DNA from: Trichormus_B sp936914905
Lineage (GTDB): Bacteria; Cyanobacteriota; Cyanobacteriia; Cyanobacteriales; Nostocaceae
Reading direction: 5' to 3' (one strand)
DNA length: 64,000 nucleotides
NCBI RefSeq assembly: GCF_039871975.1
Contig: NZ_JBDPLL010000001.1
Under the pieces are notes generated by a model. It was not told the DNA's origin, did not search any database, and saw only the letters and a program-made list of their open reading frames with translations. Within the stretch, counting starts at the first letter, position 1. The number at the start of each line of letters is the position of its first letter. A program made the translations under genes and the position numbers. This document shows, piece after piece, positions 38,801 through 48,240 of this stretch.

Positions 38801-40435
38801 ATGAATATAGCTGACACCTCAAATAACGGCACTGTGATTGAACCCCTAAATTCTCCAAATTCGCCACTTTCAGAGCAGGCGGGTTGTCCTTTTTACTCAG
38901 TTGTGCATGATGAAAATATGGAAGTGACTAATTTGCCACTCCTGAATCCAGTCAGTGATGTTACCAATGGGCTACACCTACAGCAGTGTGAATCTCCAAA
39001 TAGAGAGAATTTGAAAAATAATCCACAACAGGATTGGGTTGCTGAACCTGACAGTGAAAAACAAGCGGTTGTGGACTTGGAATTTCAAAAATTACTGACA
39101 TTGAATCAAGAATTAAGCACAGCTAACAGTGATTTATACAGTCAGGTGGAGCAACTCAAACAGGAATTAACTGAAGCAGAAAAGATTTTGCAATGGCAAA
39201 AAAAACGGTCCAGCGTTACTGATTCTATGCTAAATCAACAAACTCAGGAACTTTCAGCCGCCCAAGAGCAAATTCAGTCTTTGTTTCAACAGTTAGAAAC
39301 AGCTATACAAACTGTTCAACGACAAGATATTTTCATCGAAACTCATAATGCACAGTTACAAATTAGCCAACAGCGCCTAGCTCAATTAGAGCGCGAATGC
39401 TCATTGCTACAAACTAATTACAGTGAACAGTCTCAGCAGCTATTACACTCAGAAAATACCGGTCGGGAATTACGGACTCGACTGATGCGTCAACAACGTC
39501 AAACGCTGCAATTTAAAGCGGCTTTAGAAAAATGTCTAGATACCTCCGTTCCTAACTATGACACTCTAGAAGACAAAGCTCATCATCCCCACGAGGTAAC
39601 TGGTGGACATACAAGATTCTCTAGAAAAGCACGATCTTTGTTTCCCAATGCACAGCCTATTAAACCTTGGTCAGCAGAATCAGATTTTGTCAGTGATGCC
39701 TGTGGGGGATTACACCAGCTTACCGATAATTCCTGGGTAGAATCTTCAACTCCATCCCCTCACGAAAAAAATTACTCTGCTCCCATTTCAGAATCTTCTG
39801 ATCTGTGTTCAGATGAAGAAAATACTCTCACATCCACAAAAATCGCTGCCTCTTTAGAAGTTGATGAATTAATTACATCAGAAACTGCGTCTTCTGGTTC
39901 TTCCCAACTAGACCAGCAGTTAGAGAGTCTGATTCAAATGTTTTTTACCTCCCAATCGACATCAGTAACTCCACCTGCTACGGGAGATACTCCAAACAAT
40001 CATCAAATTAATTTATCAGTCAGGGAAACTTCAGCTTCTACTACGGAAAATGCTGAAGAACCAAAAAGTATAATAGAAGAGAATTTAGAAATGGAAATAA
40101 ATTCTGGTACTGGAGCAGAAAAGTTGTTAATCTCTCTAACTAATGAACCACCAATAACTCCCACTTTTCCACATAAACAGATAAATGCAGGAGACAGTGA
40201 CGACTATTGGGCTGAAGTTTCATTGTCTACATCTTCTAAATTGCCTTTACACAATTTTTCCCTAGAACCAATGGGTGAATATCACCAAGAAAATAAATCA
40301 CCTTCTCCGTTGATTTATCCCCAGCGTCCACCCAAGGGACGTAAATCATTAGCATCTGTGGAATTACCAAGTTTTCCCCCCCAGAATCATCAATCAAAGG
40401 TCAATACTGAAGAATCTATAGCAAGTGAGAGGTGA
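38801..40435 (+). CDS. Coiled-coil protein with disordered C-terminus, unknown function
   Basis: 544 residues from ATG 38801, preferred over the overlapping GTG at 38798. Residues about 90-260 form a long coiled coil rich in Gln, Glu and Leu (LNQELSTANSDLYSQVEQLK, LQTNYSEQSQQLLHSEN). Residues about 275-545 are low in hydrophobics and rich in Ser, Glu, Thr, Pro and Asn (for example SSSQ, EENLTSTK-like stretches), so probably disordered. The short N-terminal part has a GCPFYS motif. No membrane helix or signal peptide seen. Cytosolic structural or regulatory role is possible. Ends 29 bases before an assembly gap; its 3' context is thus incomplete. Confidence 0.7.
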   Translation: MNIADTSNNGTVIEPLNSPNSPLSEQAGCPFYSVVHDENMEVTNLPLLNPVSDVTNGLHLQQCESPNRENLKNNPQQDWVAEPDSEKQAVVDLEFQKLLTLNQELSTANSDLYSQVEQLKQELTEAEKILQWQKKRSSVTDSMLNQQTQELSAAQEQIQSLFQQLETAIQTVQRQDIFIETHNAQLQISQQRLAQLERECSLLQTNYSEQSQQLLHSENTGRELRTRLMRQQRQTLQFKAALEKCLDTSVPNYDTLEDKAHHPHEVTGGHTRFSRKARSLFPNAQPIKPWSAESDFVSDACGGLHQLTDNSWVESSTPSPHEKNYSAPISESSDLCSDEENTLTSTKIAASLEVDELITSETASSGSSQLDQQLESLIQMFFTSQSTSVTPPATGDTPNNHQINLSVRETSASTTENAEEPKSIIEENLEMEINSGTGAEKLLISLTNEPPITPTFPHKQINAGDSDDYWAEVSLSTSSKLPLHNFSLEPMGEYHQENKSPSPLIYPQRPPKGRKSLASVELPSFPPQNHQSKVNTEESIASER

Positions 40436-40463
40436 CAGTTAATAGTTAACAGTAAATTGGGGA

Positions 40464-40563
40464 NNNNNNNNNNNNNNNNNNNNNNNNNNNNNNNNNNNNN
40501 NNNNNNNNNNNNNNNNNNNNNNNNNNNNNNNNNNNNNNNNNNNNNNNNNNNNNNNNNNNNNNN
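40464..40563. other. Assembly gap of 100 N
   Basis: Exactly 100 N, the usual placeholder for a gap of unknown size. Transposase-like sequence begins right after it. Confidence 0.99.
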
Positions 40564-40959
40564 TATCAGGGGCTGATTTTTGAGAGTGTCCAGACTGTAA
40601 AAGACCTCATGGCAACGGCAACCACCCAAACTGGACTCAAACTCTTGATAACCATTCTCTATAACACCTATCAAACCGGCCGAAAAGTAGCTCTTGACTT
40701 CAAATCAAATCTGAAGATTGTTTTTGATGAATTCTCGCCCCAATGGAATTACACCCCTAAACCACAGTTACAGGGTATTTAATCCACTATCCTTAGTGAA
40801 ATTGATGGCTCCATTAATCGAGTGCAAAATTGGATTAATAAAATGGAGCCTGCTTTGAGTGAGTGGAACAAGCATGTGTTAAATTATGCAAATATATGGA
40901 ATCCTGATGGTACATCGAAGGCACAGCCCGGCTGGCCATCTGACCCCAGCCCAAAATAA
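40564..40959 (+). pseudogene. C-terminal remnant of ISAzo13-type transposase
   Basis: The frame right after the gap reads DLMATATTQTGLKLLITILY, NTYQTGRKVALDFKSNLKIV and FDEFSPQWNYTPKPQLQGI, then a stop, and continues SEIDGSINRVQNWINKMEPA. The TTTxTGLxxxxxLxxNxYxTGxKV...F..xWNYT order matches the C-terminus of ISAzo13-family transposases as I remember them. The 5' part lies in the gap. A stop and missing 5' end leave this inactive or at least incomplete. Confidence 0.45.
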
Positions 40960-41517
40960 GAAGTTAAGATTAGGACAATCAGTTTAAAGACATAAACTAT
41001 GTGGCGGCTACCAGAAGAAATTGAAGCAGATTTAAATTCCCAAGATCCCCAACGTATTTCGGTAGGGCTTCGAGACCTCAAGGACTGCATGGACGAGTTT
41101 GACGAGTTTTAACTTGCTCCTATAGGTACAGATATTCTCAAGCCTTTCGGTAGTAGTGTTTCGAGTGAAACCCAGCTAGACTTGCTCCACATACTAGTGT
41201 TTTAGTAGATTTAGGTGATGCCGTAGCGGATGAACTTTCTCTGCACTTTTTTATCATTTTACGATGCCTGATCAAAAAGGTAAGGCAACAGAAGAAAGTT
41301 AAGTATTTTGCTGACCCCAAAAATCGAGATTTAGGTATTATCAAACAACAGCGAAAACCAAATGTTAGGTTAATTGTCGTTCCGTTTCCTGATCTTCAAA
41401 GAGGTCCTGGCCAATTCTTCTTCCATATTTCTCCAAAAGCCTCTTGACAAAAGACTTTCAGCCTTAACTTGTTACCAATGATTTAGGAAGTTTAGCTACA
41501 AGTTTTAAAATATTATT
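40960..41517 (+). pseudogene. Unrecognised coding debris (start near 40999)
   Basis: An ATG at 40999 gives MWRLPEEIEADLNSQDPQRI and SVGLRDLKDCMDEFDEF, then a stop at 41110, and the same frame goes on LAPIGTDILKPFGSSVSSET. Composition is protein-like and a weak upstream AG-rich segment exists, but I cannot name the family. From 41200 to 41517 other frames hold short basic fragments (LLTPKIEI, PFPDLQRGPGQFFFHISPKA). Probably one or two decayed genes. Confidence 0.35.
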
Positions 41518-42387
41518 TTATGAAGCTAATTTAGGAACTATCAAATTTCGTCGTTTAAAAATAACCATTTTATTACCAATAACAGGATTGCGAGCTATTA
41601 AATTAGCCTGGGAATCAAGAATTTCTAAATGAGTGAAATCTAATTCTTGAGAACGCTGTAAAATATCAGCAGCTAATTGATTTTGTTTATCCGTTTCCAA
41701 CGCATACCAATCATCAGCAATTTTAACAGTTAAATCACTAGAACGGAAATTGGCTTGGATAGATTTGATCAACTTGGTAGAAATGATTTCCTCTGCATTG
41801 TGGGTTAAGGAAACACTAATTTCAGCTAATTGATTTTCAATAGCCGCAATTAAAGCTTGTTCCGGTGTTAATTGTAAAATTGGAGTAGGTATTGGTTCTG
41901 GTTCAAGTTTAGGTTCTAGTGTAGGAGTTGGTTCTGGAGTAGGAGTTATTTCCGGTTCAGGTGTAGGAGTTGGTTCTGGTTCTGGTAATACAGCTACAGT
42001 TGGTATTGGTGTTGGTGTGGTAACTTCCTTCACTGGGGGAAGAGTGGCTACCTCAGCAGGTTTAGAAATAAAGACCGTTGTTGTTGTCCCAAAGATCACC
42101 ACAGCAACTCCCAGGAGAATTCCTGTCAAAACAGTATCTGAAAAATTGTTAGAAACATTTGACGGTAAAAACAAGCGAAATGTCCTTAAAAATCCATTCC
42201 AACTCGATAACACCCGTTGCAAAAAATTAGGTTTTTTCTCAGTACCAACAGGTGTATCTGTCTCCAGTTTGACGACTGTATTTTCTAAAACGCCAATTGT
42301 TCCTTTCAGAACTTGGATAATTCTCATCTTCCAAATTGGTATATTTTTCCGAACTGGTTTTTTACGAGGTTGATTATTTTTGGACAT
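41518..42387 (-). CDS. Membrane protein with Pro/Thr/Glu-rich linker, unknown function
   Basis: A 289-residue protein. A basic N-terminal tail (KNNQPRKKPVRKNIP) and amphipathic stretch are followed by one membrane helix at about residues 90-112 (GILLGVAVVIFGTTTTVFIS). A PTPTPEPE-type linker (about 122-172) joins it to a C-terminal globular domain of about 115 residues (LTPEQALIAAIENQLAEIS, IQANFRSSDLTVKIADDWYA, LDSQANLIARNPVIGNKMVI). The layout suggests a cell-envelope domain on a flexible stalk; inside/outside orientation is likely cytoplasmic N-terminus. No family recognised. Intact and preceded by its own likely promoter, opposite to the broken phosphoesterase. Confidence 0.7.
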   Translation of the reverse strand: MSKNNQPRKKPVRKNIPIWKMRIIQVLKGTIGVLENTVVKLETDTPVGTEKKPNFLQRVLSSWNGFLRTFRLFLPSNVSNNFSDTVLTGILLGVAVVIFGTTTTVFISKPAEVATLPPVKEVTTPTPIPTVAVLPEPEPTPTPEPEITPTPEPTPTLEPKLEPEPIPTPILQLTPEQALIAAIENQLAEISVSLTHNAEEIISTKLIKSIQANFRSSDLTVKIADDWYALETDKQNQLAADILQRSQELDFTHLEILDSQANLIARNPVIGNKMVIFKRRNLIVPKLAS

Positions 42388-42940
42388 GGAACTTTCACCC
42401 AGATTAAGGAGTCAAAACTCAGATAGTACATTCTGACTCTGACTGTGTATTTTACCATTTAATAAACTTAGTCATCTATGAAACTCCAACGCTGTCAATT
42501 TCTATTTTTAAGTAGTCTTAGGGCCATTTGTACAGGATTTATAGAATGGAAATTATTTCGTCAAAATCTTGAGAATCCTCGTTTAGAAGCAGTAATAGCT
42601 GCTAACCCAGCAAAAAAAGATTTATTATTGCGTTTTGTTCCTGTTGCTGATATAGGAACTGGTGCTAAAGTACAGTATGCTGTAGCCTGGCCAATGAATT
42701 TTTATTACCAAAAAAATCCTTACAATTTAGTGATTCTAGGAGGTCATAACATTTACAATTACAATAACGGCGAAATTAAGAAGATAGATGCAGTTTTTGA
42801 GCGTCCTTATCAACCTTTGCTGAAAAAAGGTGTGAAATTTCATGCTTGTTTAGGTAATCACGATATTAGGACTGATAACGGTGTTCCCTAAGTTGACTGA
42901 CTATCCTGGCTTTAATATGACCGGACGTTATTACACCTTT

Positions 42941-42990
42941 ATTCGAGATCCTTTATTCGAGATCCTTTATTCGAGATCCTTTATTCGAGA
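42941..42990. repeat. 14-bp unit, 3.6 tandem copies
   Basis: ATTCGAGATCCTTT at 42941-42954, 42955-42968, 42969-42982, then ATTCGAGA. The extra 42 bp keep the reading frame of the phosphoesterase remnant. Confidence 0.97.
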
Positions 42991-43002
42991 TAATGTGCAG
43001 TT

Positions 43003-43038
43003 CTTTGGTTTAGATACTATACTTTGGTTTAGATACTA
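43003..43038. repeat. 19-bp tandem duplication (second copy 17 of 19)
   Basis: CTTTGGTTTAGATACTATA at 43003-43021 then CTTTGGTTTAGATACTA at 43022-43038; shifts the frame of the phosphoesterase remnant. Confidence 0.93.
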
Positions 43039-43465
43039 ATGGTAATGCTGATTGGAAAAATCAGTTAGTTTGGTTGGATAAGTAATTAAGCTTAAGCAAA
43101 GCTGACTGGAAAGTTTTATTTGGTCATCATCCAATTTATGCTTCTGGTGCTTATGGGAGTAATCCAAATTTTATAAAGATTCTTACTCCTTTGTTTCAAA
43201 AACATAATCTTTAATTATATATTAATGGCCATGAACATCATTATGAACGTATGAATGTACTCGTTCTATTAATGGGATAACTTATTTAATTTGCGGTGCT
43301 GGTGCTGGTAATCATTCTGTTGGTCGTTCTGTGTGGACTGAATATTCTACGAGTAATTTGACTTTTGCTGGTTATGAGGTATATGCAGATAGAATTGAGG
43401 TAAGTGGTATTGATACTTATAATGGGGGTTTTAATCGTGGTCTGATTCAGTTTATCAGTGTTTAA

Positions 43466-43886
43466 ACGCACAGGTATAAGGAAGAGTTTTTAACGAGGTC
43501 TAGATAATTTGTTCAAGAAATTGAGTTGATTGGAGTTTGATTTATGAGAGTTAAGCAGTTAAAAATGCCAGCTTTTCGCGGTATATTTGATTGATATGCT
43601 AGAGGATATATTAGACCTCTTGCAGAATTAATTCTATATTATAGTGGGGGGTTGTCTTTATTTTAGCTAAAAGTTAGAATTACACGGTTATGTTTGAATT
43701 AGCGAGCGCAAAGAACACCAAAAATACATATTCTCCTCTTTTATCCTGAATTTATTGTCAATACTTACAAGTTCCAAGTTCTTGGCAATTTTGATCGTAT
43801 TATCTATTTTTTTACTATTTCAAGTATGTGTTTACTACGTAGATTTTTATGGTTTTCTTACATTTGTAAGTGTACATTAAAATGAA
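43466..43886. other. Intergenic, no supported gene
   Basis: AT-rich, with a possible short remnant at 43543 (MRVKQLKMPAFRGIFD then stop) that I cannot name. No stable hairpin noted. Confidence 0.4.
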
Positions 43887-43893
43887 GTGCCGA

Positions 43894-44045
43894 ATATGGG
43901 TTTATTACCTGTTAAATGGGAAAGTCTAGAAGCGCATAGGATTTTAGAAGTTCAACTGAATATCAAGAGTGTAAAAAATTGCTGCACCATTATTATGAGC
44001 CATTTCCCACTGTTGAACATCTTTAAGAAGTCGAGTTGTAGAAAA
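43894..44045 (+). pseudogene. Fragment resembling the C-terminus of an antibiotic-biosynthesis-monooxygenase-fold protein
   Basis: GLLPVKWESLEAHRILE, then a one-base shift, STEYQECKKLLHHYYEPFPT and VEHL. The W-E-S-x-E-x-H...F/Y...EPFPTVEHF order is like the end of dimeric alpha-beta barrel proteins (ABM/Dabb). The 5' part is missing and a stop follows. Converges on pcrA. Confidence 0.4.
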
Positions 44046-44050
44046 TTATA

Positions 44051-46408
44051 TCAATCTATTTTTTGTAACTGCGCGACTCTAGGGTCAATAATTTTCTGTC
44101 CCAAATTTACAAATTTAATTGCTACAGAAAGTTTATTTCCTTCTCCGAAAACGTGGGTTATTTCCCCAATACCAAAGGATTTATGTAAGACTTGATCTCC
44201 TACTTGCCATTTCTGGTTTATTTCTGGTTTCTCACTTTTTGTAGACCCTGTTTTAGTAAAAGTGCGAGTAACTTTGTTTTTAGTCGTTAATAACTCTTCT
44301 GGTAATTCGTCAAGGAATTGTGATCGCATGGCCGGTTCTCTTGAACCATACAGTCTTCTCTCTCTTGCATGACACAAGTATAACCTCTCTTGGGCGCGCG
44401 TTATTCCCACATAACACAAGCGACGTTCTTCTTCTAAAGATCCAGGATCTTGTAAGGAACGATATCCAGGAAATAGTCCCTGTTCTAATCCTACTAAGAA
44501 GACTACTGGAAATTCTAAACCTTTAGAAGCGTGTAATGTCATTAAGGAAACAGTTGTTTTTCCTTCTTTTAAGTTATCTAAATCTGAACTCAATGCTGCA
44601 CTTTGCAAAAATGCTTGTAAGGAAATATCATCACCTTCATTTTCTTCCTGAAATTGCGATATTGCATTATAAAGTTCATTAACGTTTTGGATTCTATTAT
44701 CAGCTTCATCTGTACCTTGATTTTGCAAGTCCTGGACATAACCAGAATCTTCTAAAATTCCTTGCAAAATCTCAGAACCAGGAATTCTTGATATTTGTTC
44801 TTGCCATTTTTGAATGATTTGAGCAAAACCATTGACAGATTTTGCAGAACGTCCCGCTAAGGTATTAACTGATGTCTCATCACTTAATATTTCCCACAAT
44901 GTTGTCCCTAGTTGTTGGGAAGCATTTACTAAAGCTTCAATGGTAGCTTTACCAATTCCCCGACGGGGTGTATTAATTACTCTCAATAAACTAACTGTAT
45001 CAGCAGGATTATTTATTGCTCTCAAATATGCGACAATATCTTTAATTTCTTTGCGATCATAAAATTTCATTCCTCCCACAACTGTATAAGGAATTTGATA
45101 TTTTACTAAGAGATCTTCAAATGGTCGAGATTGAGCATTAGTCCGATAAAGGATGGCAAAATTACCCCAGTTTAATTCTGGGTTTTGATGTTCTAATGTC
45201 CGAATTTGACTAATTACAAAAGCTGCTTCTTCTATTTCATCATCAGCTTTATAGCAGTGAATTTCTTCACCTGCATCTCTGGTGGCTTTGAGAATTTTAT
45301 CAATACGTTGGGTGTTATTGTCAATTAATTTATTTGCAGCTTGGAGAATGTTTTCACAAGAACGATAGTTCTCTTCTAATTTCACCATTGTTCTGGTGTC
45401 ATCATCTTCTAACCCATCGCCAAAATTTTGCTGAAATTCTAGTAAAATTGTGAAGTCTGCCATTCTAAAGCTGTAAATTGATTGGTCAGCATCACCTACT
45501 ACAAACACAGAGCGATTTTCCCAGTTCCACTCACTCTTTCTATTTTCGTCGTTTGTTACTAAAAGCTGAATTAAATCATATTGTGTATGGTTCGTGTCTT
45601 GATATTCATCTACTAAGATATGGCAAAATTTGCGATGCCAATAACCTAAAACTTGTTCATGTTGTTGAAATAATTGTGTGGGAATTAATATTAAATCATC
45701 AAAATCTAAAGCGTTATTCTCTGCAAGTTTATCTTGATAACGACTGTAAACCTCAGCAATTAACCTTCCCCGGTAATTGGGTTGTTCCTGTTCAAATTCC
45801 TGCGGTGAAAATCCCTGATTTTTGGCGTTGCTGATAGCGTAGCGAACAGATTTAGGTTCAAATTTCTTACTATCTAAATTTAAATCTTTTGTAACTATTT
45901 CTTTAATTAAACTCTGCACATCAGATTCATCAAAGATGGAAAAGTTTTTACTCCACCGTCGTCCTTTTTCATCTTGATATTTTTCGATATCATAGCGCAG
46001 AATCCGAGAGAATAAACTGTGAAAAGTGCCACACCACATATCTTTAATGGTGGTACGGTAAACCTTGGACTTGAGTTGTGTTTGCTCGTATTCTGGTAAT
46101 AAATATAACTTCCGTCCGTATTCCTTAAGTGCTAATTGTTCAGAAAATAACCTTTGAATCCTATCCTTCATTTCCCGTGCGGCTTTGTTGGTGAAAGTCA
46201 CTGCAAGGATATTTTCAGGATTTACACCGTGTTTAAGAATCAAATTAGCAATTCGATAAGTCAGCGCACTGGTTTTACCAGAACCAGCACCAGCGACAAC
46301 TAGCAATGGTCCGCAGTAATGTTCGACGGCTTGACGTTGACTGGGATTGAGAGGGCTAAGGAAGTCAATGTTTGTGGTCATGGATATGTGTGAGCGATGC
46401 GGTGACAT
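44051..46408 (-). CDS. pcrA: ATP-dependent DNA helicase, UvrD/PcrA type
   Basis: A 785-residue superfamily 1A helicase (776 if it starts at the Met at 46381, MTTNIDFLSPLNPSQ, which fits homologues better). Motifs in order: Q-motif LNPSQRQAV, Walker A GAGSGKTSALTYR (about 38-50), TFTNKAA, motif II DEYQDTNHTQY, motif III VGDADQSIYSFR, motif IV EENYRS, motif V TLHASKGLEFPVVF, motif VI VGITRAQERLYL. The C-terminal WQVGDQVLHKSFGIGEI part is a Tudor-like domain for RNA polymerase contact. It acts in nucleotide excision repair and recombination control, with UvrA at 58710-61646. Intact. Confidence 0.95.
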   Translation of the reverse strand: MSPHRSHISMTTNIDFLSPLNPSQRQAVEHYCGPLLVVAGAGSGKTSALTYRIANLILKHGVNPENILAVTFTNKAAREMKDRIQRLFSEQLALKEYGRKLYLLPEYEQTQLKSKVYRTTIKDMWCGTFHSLFSRILRYDIEKYQDEKGRRWSKNFSIFDESDVQSLIKEIVTKDLNLDSKKFEPKSVRYAISNAKNQGFSPQEFEQEQPNYRGRLIAEVYSRYQDKLAENNALDFDDLILIPTQLFQQHEQVLGYWHRKFCHILVDEYQDTNHTQYDLIQLLVTNDENRKSEWNWENRSVFVVGDADQSIYSFRMADFTILLEFQQNFGDGLEDDDTRTMVKLEENYRSCENILQAANKLIDNNTQRIDKILKATRDAGEEIHCYKADDEIEEAAFVISQIRTLEHQNPELNWGNFAILYRTNAQSRPFEDLLVKYQIPYTVVGGMKFYDRKEIKDIVAYLRAINNPADTVSLLRVINTPRRGIGKATIEALVNASQQLGTTLWEILSDETSVNTLAGRSAKSVNGFAQIIQKWQEQISRIPGSEILQGILEDSGYVQDLQNQGTDEADNRIQNVNELYNAISQFQEENEGDDISLQAFLQSAALSSDLDNLKEGKTTVSLMTLHASKGLEFPVVFLVGLEQGLFPGYRSLQDPGSLEEERRLCYVGITRAQERLYLCHARERRLYGSREPAMRSQFLDELPEELLTTKNKVTRTFTKTGSTKSEKPEINQKWQVGDQVLHKSFGIGEITHVFGEGNKLSVAIKFVNLGQKIIDPRVAQLQKID

Positions 46409-46515
46409 CTATAAGTTGTAGCTATTGGTCAGCTTAGAATATCCTAGTGAAACTTGGGCAAATAAATATCAGATGCAAACAGGCCTTAAACTTTTTAACC
46501 TGTTACCTGTTACAC

Positions 46516-48240
46516 TCATTGCTGCACTGTCAAAGGTAAACTTACCTTAAAATTAGAACCAACCCCAAGCTGACTGTTAACAAGAATTTCACCCCCCATC
46601 ATCTGGCAAAAATGACGGCTAATAGCTAATCCCAAGCCGGTACCACCATATTTTTTGGTAGTGGAAATATCCCCTTGTATAAAGGGTTGAAACAATTTCT
46701 GCTCTTGACTGGGTGACATTCCGATTCCGTTATCAGTTACGGTGAAAATAATTAATCCAAAGGGTGCTTCTTTAAGGATGATTGTTTTATCAATCTTAAC
46801 AGTTAGTGTTACCTTGCCGTTGGTAGTAAACTTGGCTGCATTGCTCAGTAAATTTAATAATACCTGTCGCATCCTCGTTTGGTCAGCATACATCGTCCCC
46901 AAATACTCATCACATTCTAATACTAAGGTGTTGCCATTTTTTTCCATTACTGGTTTCACTGTCAGAACAACATTATTAATCAAAGTTATGATGTCAAATG
47001 TCTCTGGGTAGAGAGTCATTTTCCCCGCTTCGATTTTTGATACATCTAGGATGTCGTTAATTAGTTCTAGTAAATGTCTACCAGCAGAATTGATGGTTTC
47101 TAAATCGGTTATAAAATCTGGCGATGCACCAATATCAACAGCATCATCTTTTAGCAGTTGACTTAAACCAATGACTGCATTTAAAGGTGTACGTAACTCA
47201 TGACTAACATTGGCTAAAAATTGGCTTTTGGCTTTACTAGCAGCTTCGGCTAATTCTTTCGCTTGTTGGAGTTGTTTCGTACGCTCAGATACTCGCTCAA
47301 TTAAGCGATTGAGCGATTTAGCCAGCAACCCAATTTCATCGTCAGTAGTAATGGGAGCGCGTAAATCAAAATTGGATTTTCTAGCGACCTGTTCAGCTAC
47401 TTGTGTTACTGTAATTACAGGTTCTGCGATCGCTCGACTGGTACGCCATGCCACAAGAGCAGCAACAGTAACCGAAACCAGCATACTAACTATGACAATA
47501 GCTCTCTCAACAAATCTAGCTTGCTCTACATCTGTCCGTCTCTTTAGCTCTTGTGTTTGAGCAGTCTCTAAAATTCTAGTTAATTGATCCGATAAGAGAT
47601 TTAGCTGCTCAACTATCTGACTATTCATCACTCCCAGTAACTGCCCTCGCGCTATCTCTACTTGTTGTGGTTGTATTCTTGGCGTGTCAATTCTCTTCAA
47701 AATAGGTTCTATCTGGTTAATAAATTCTTCTAAATACTTAGGATAATTGAAAAACAAAATTTCTAAAGTCGATTTATTAGCTGCTAATATCTGAGGATCA
47801 CTGTTGATATATGTATCAATGCCTTCTTCTAATTTTTGTGCTTGAGCTACAGACTTGAGAAACTTATCTTTTTTAATTTTTAATTTTTCTGGATTGTTTA
47901 ATACAGCTATCAAGCTTGAGCTATGCAGTTGAGCCTCAATTACTGCATCTTTATAATTATTTAGTAATCGTTCTTGCTCATTAGCTTGATTGAACTGCCT
48001 GACTTCTCTACCTCGGTAATAGTTAGCCAGTACCAATCCTGTCAATGAGCCAAAAAAGCCAATAGCAATAGCCAGAAAGTAACCATAGCCAATTTTCTGA
48101 TGGATACGCCAGGAACTGGCTTTGAGTTTCCGACGAGAGGGAAATTCTATAGTTGGGAGTTCTTCTATTTTCCGCTCTTGAGTTGATACTTTTTTGAGTT
48201 CCGAACTTTTGTCAACAAAGGTTGGCTTTTGATTTGGCAT
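46516..48240 (-). CDS. Sensor histidine kinase with HAMP domain
   Basis: A 574-residue hybrid-free sensor kinase. One membrane helix (about 48-70, YGYFLAIAIGFFGSLTGLV), a periplasmic or extracytoplasmic helical sensor domain (about 75-250), a second helix (about 252-275), HAMP, coiled coil, HisKA with SQFLANVSHELRTPLNAVIG (phospho-His near 345) and a full HATPase: LLSNAAKFT, DNGIGMSP, GGTGLGLAISRHF. It can autophosphorylate but lacks a receiver domain and has no response regulator next to it, so the partner is unknown. The N-terminal layout is like the broken kinase at 12180-13938. Intact. Confidence 0.9.
   Translation of the reverse strand: MPNQKPTFVDKSSELKKVSTQERKIEELPTIEFPSRRKLKASSWRIHQKIGYGYFLAIAIGFFGSLTGLVLANYYRGREVRQFNQANEQERLLNNYKDAVIEAQLHSSSLIAVLNNPEKLKIKKDKFLKSVAQAQKLEEGIDTYINSDPQILAANKSTLEILFFNYPKYLEEFINQIEPILKRIDTPRIQPQQVEIARGQLLGVMNSQIVEQLNLLSDQLTRILETAQTQELKRRTDVEQARFVERAIVIVSMLVSVTVAALVAWRTSRAIAEPVITVTQVAEQVARKSNFDLRAPITTDDEIGLLAKSLNRLIERVSERTKQLQQAKELAEAASKAKSQFLANVSHELRTPLNAVIGLSQLLKDDAVDIGASPDFITDLETINSAGRHLLELINDILDVSKIEAGKMTLYPETFDIITLINNVVLTVKPVMEKNGNTLVLECDEYLGTMYADQTRMRQVLLNLLSNAAKFTTNGKVTLTVKIDKTIILKEAPFGLIIFTVTDNGIGMSPSQEQKLFQPFIQGDISTTKKYGGTGLGLAISRHFCQMMGGEILVNSQLGVGSNFKVSLPLTVQQ

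Larger units (their letters stand above)
42478..43465 (+). pseudogene. Broken metallophosphoesterase (purple-acid-phosphatase-like)
   Basis: Readable blocks: RFVPVADIGTGAKVQYAVA, LVILGGHNIYNYNNGEI (GGDN expected, Asp replaced by His), VKFHACLGNHDIRTDNGVP (GNHD), then stop; RDNVQFFGLDTN, VLFGHHPIYASGAYGSN, a stop at 43212, then YINGHEHHYERM (GHEH) and ICGAGAGNHSVGRS. These are the metal-binding motifs of calcineurin-like phosphoesterases. Lesions include a frameshift/stop near 42889, a 14-bp unit repeated three times (42941-42990, in frame, adds 14 residues) and a 19-bp duplication (43003-43038) that shifts frame. The intact product would hydrolyse phosphate esters in the periplasm. Confidence 0.82.
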
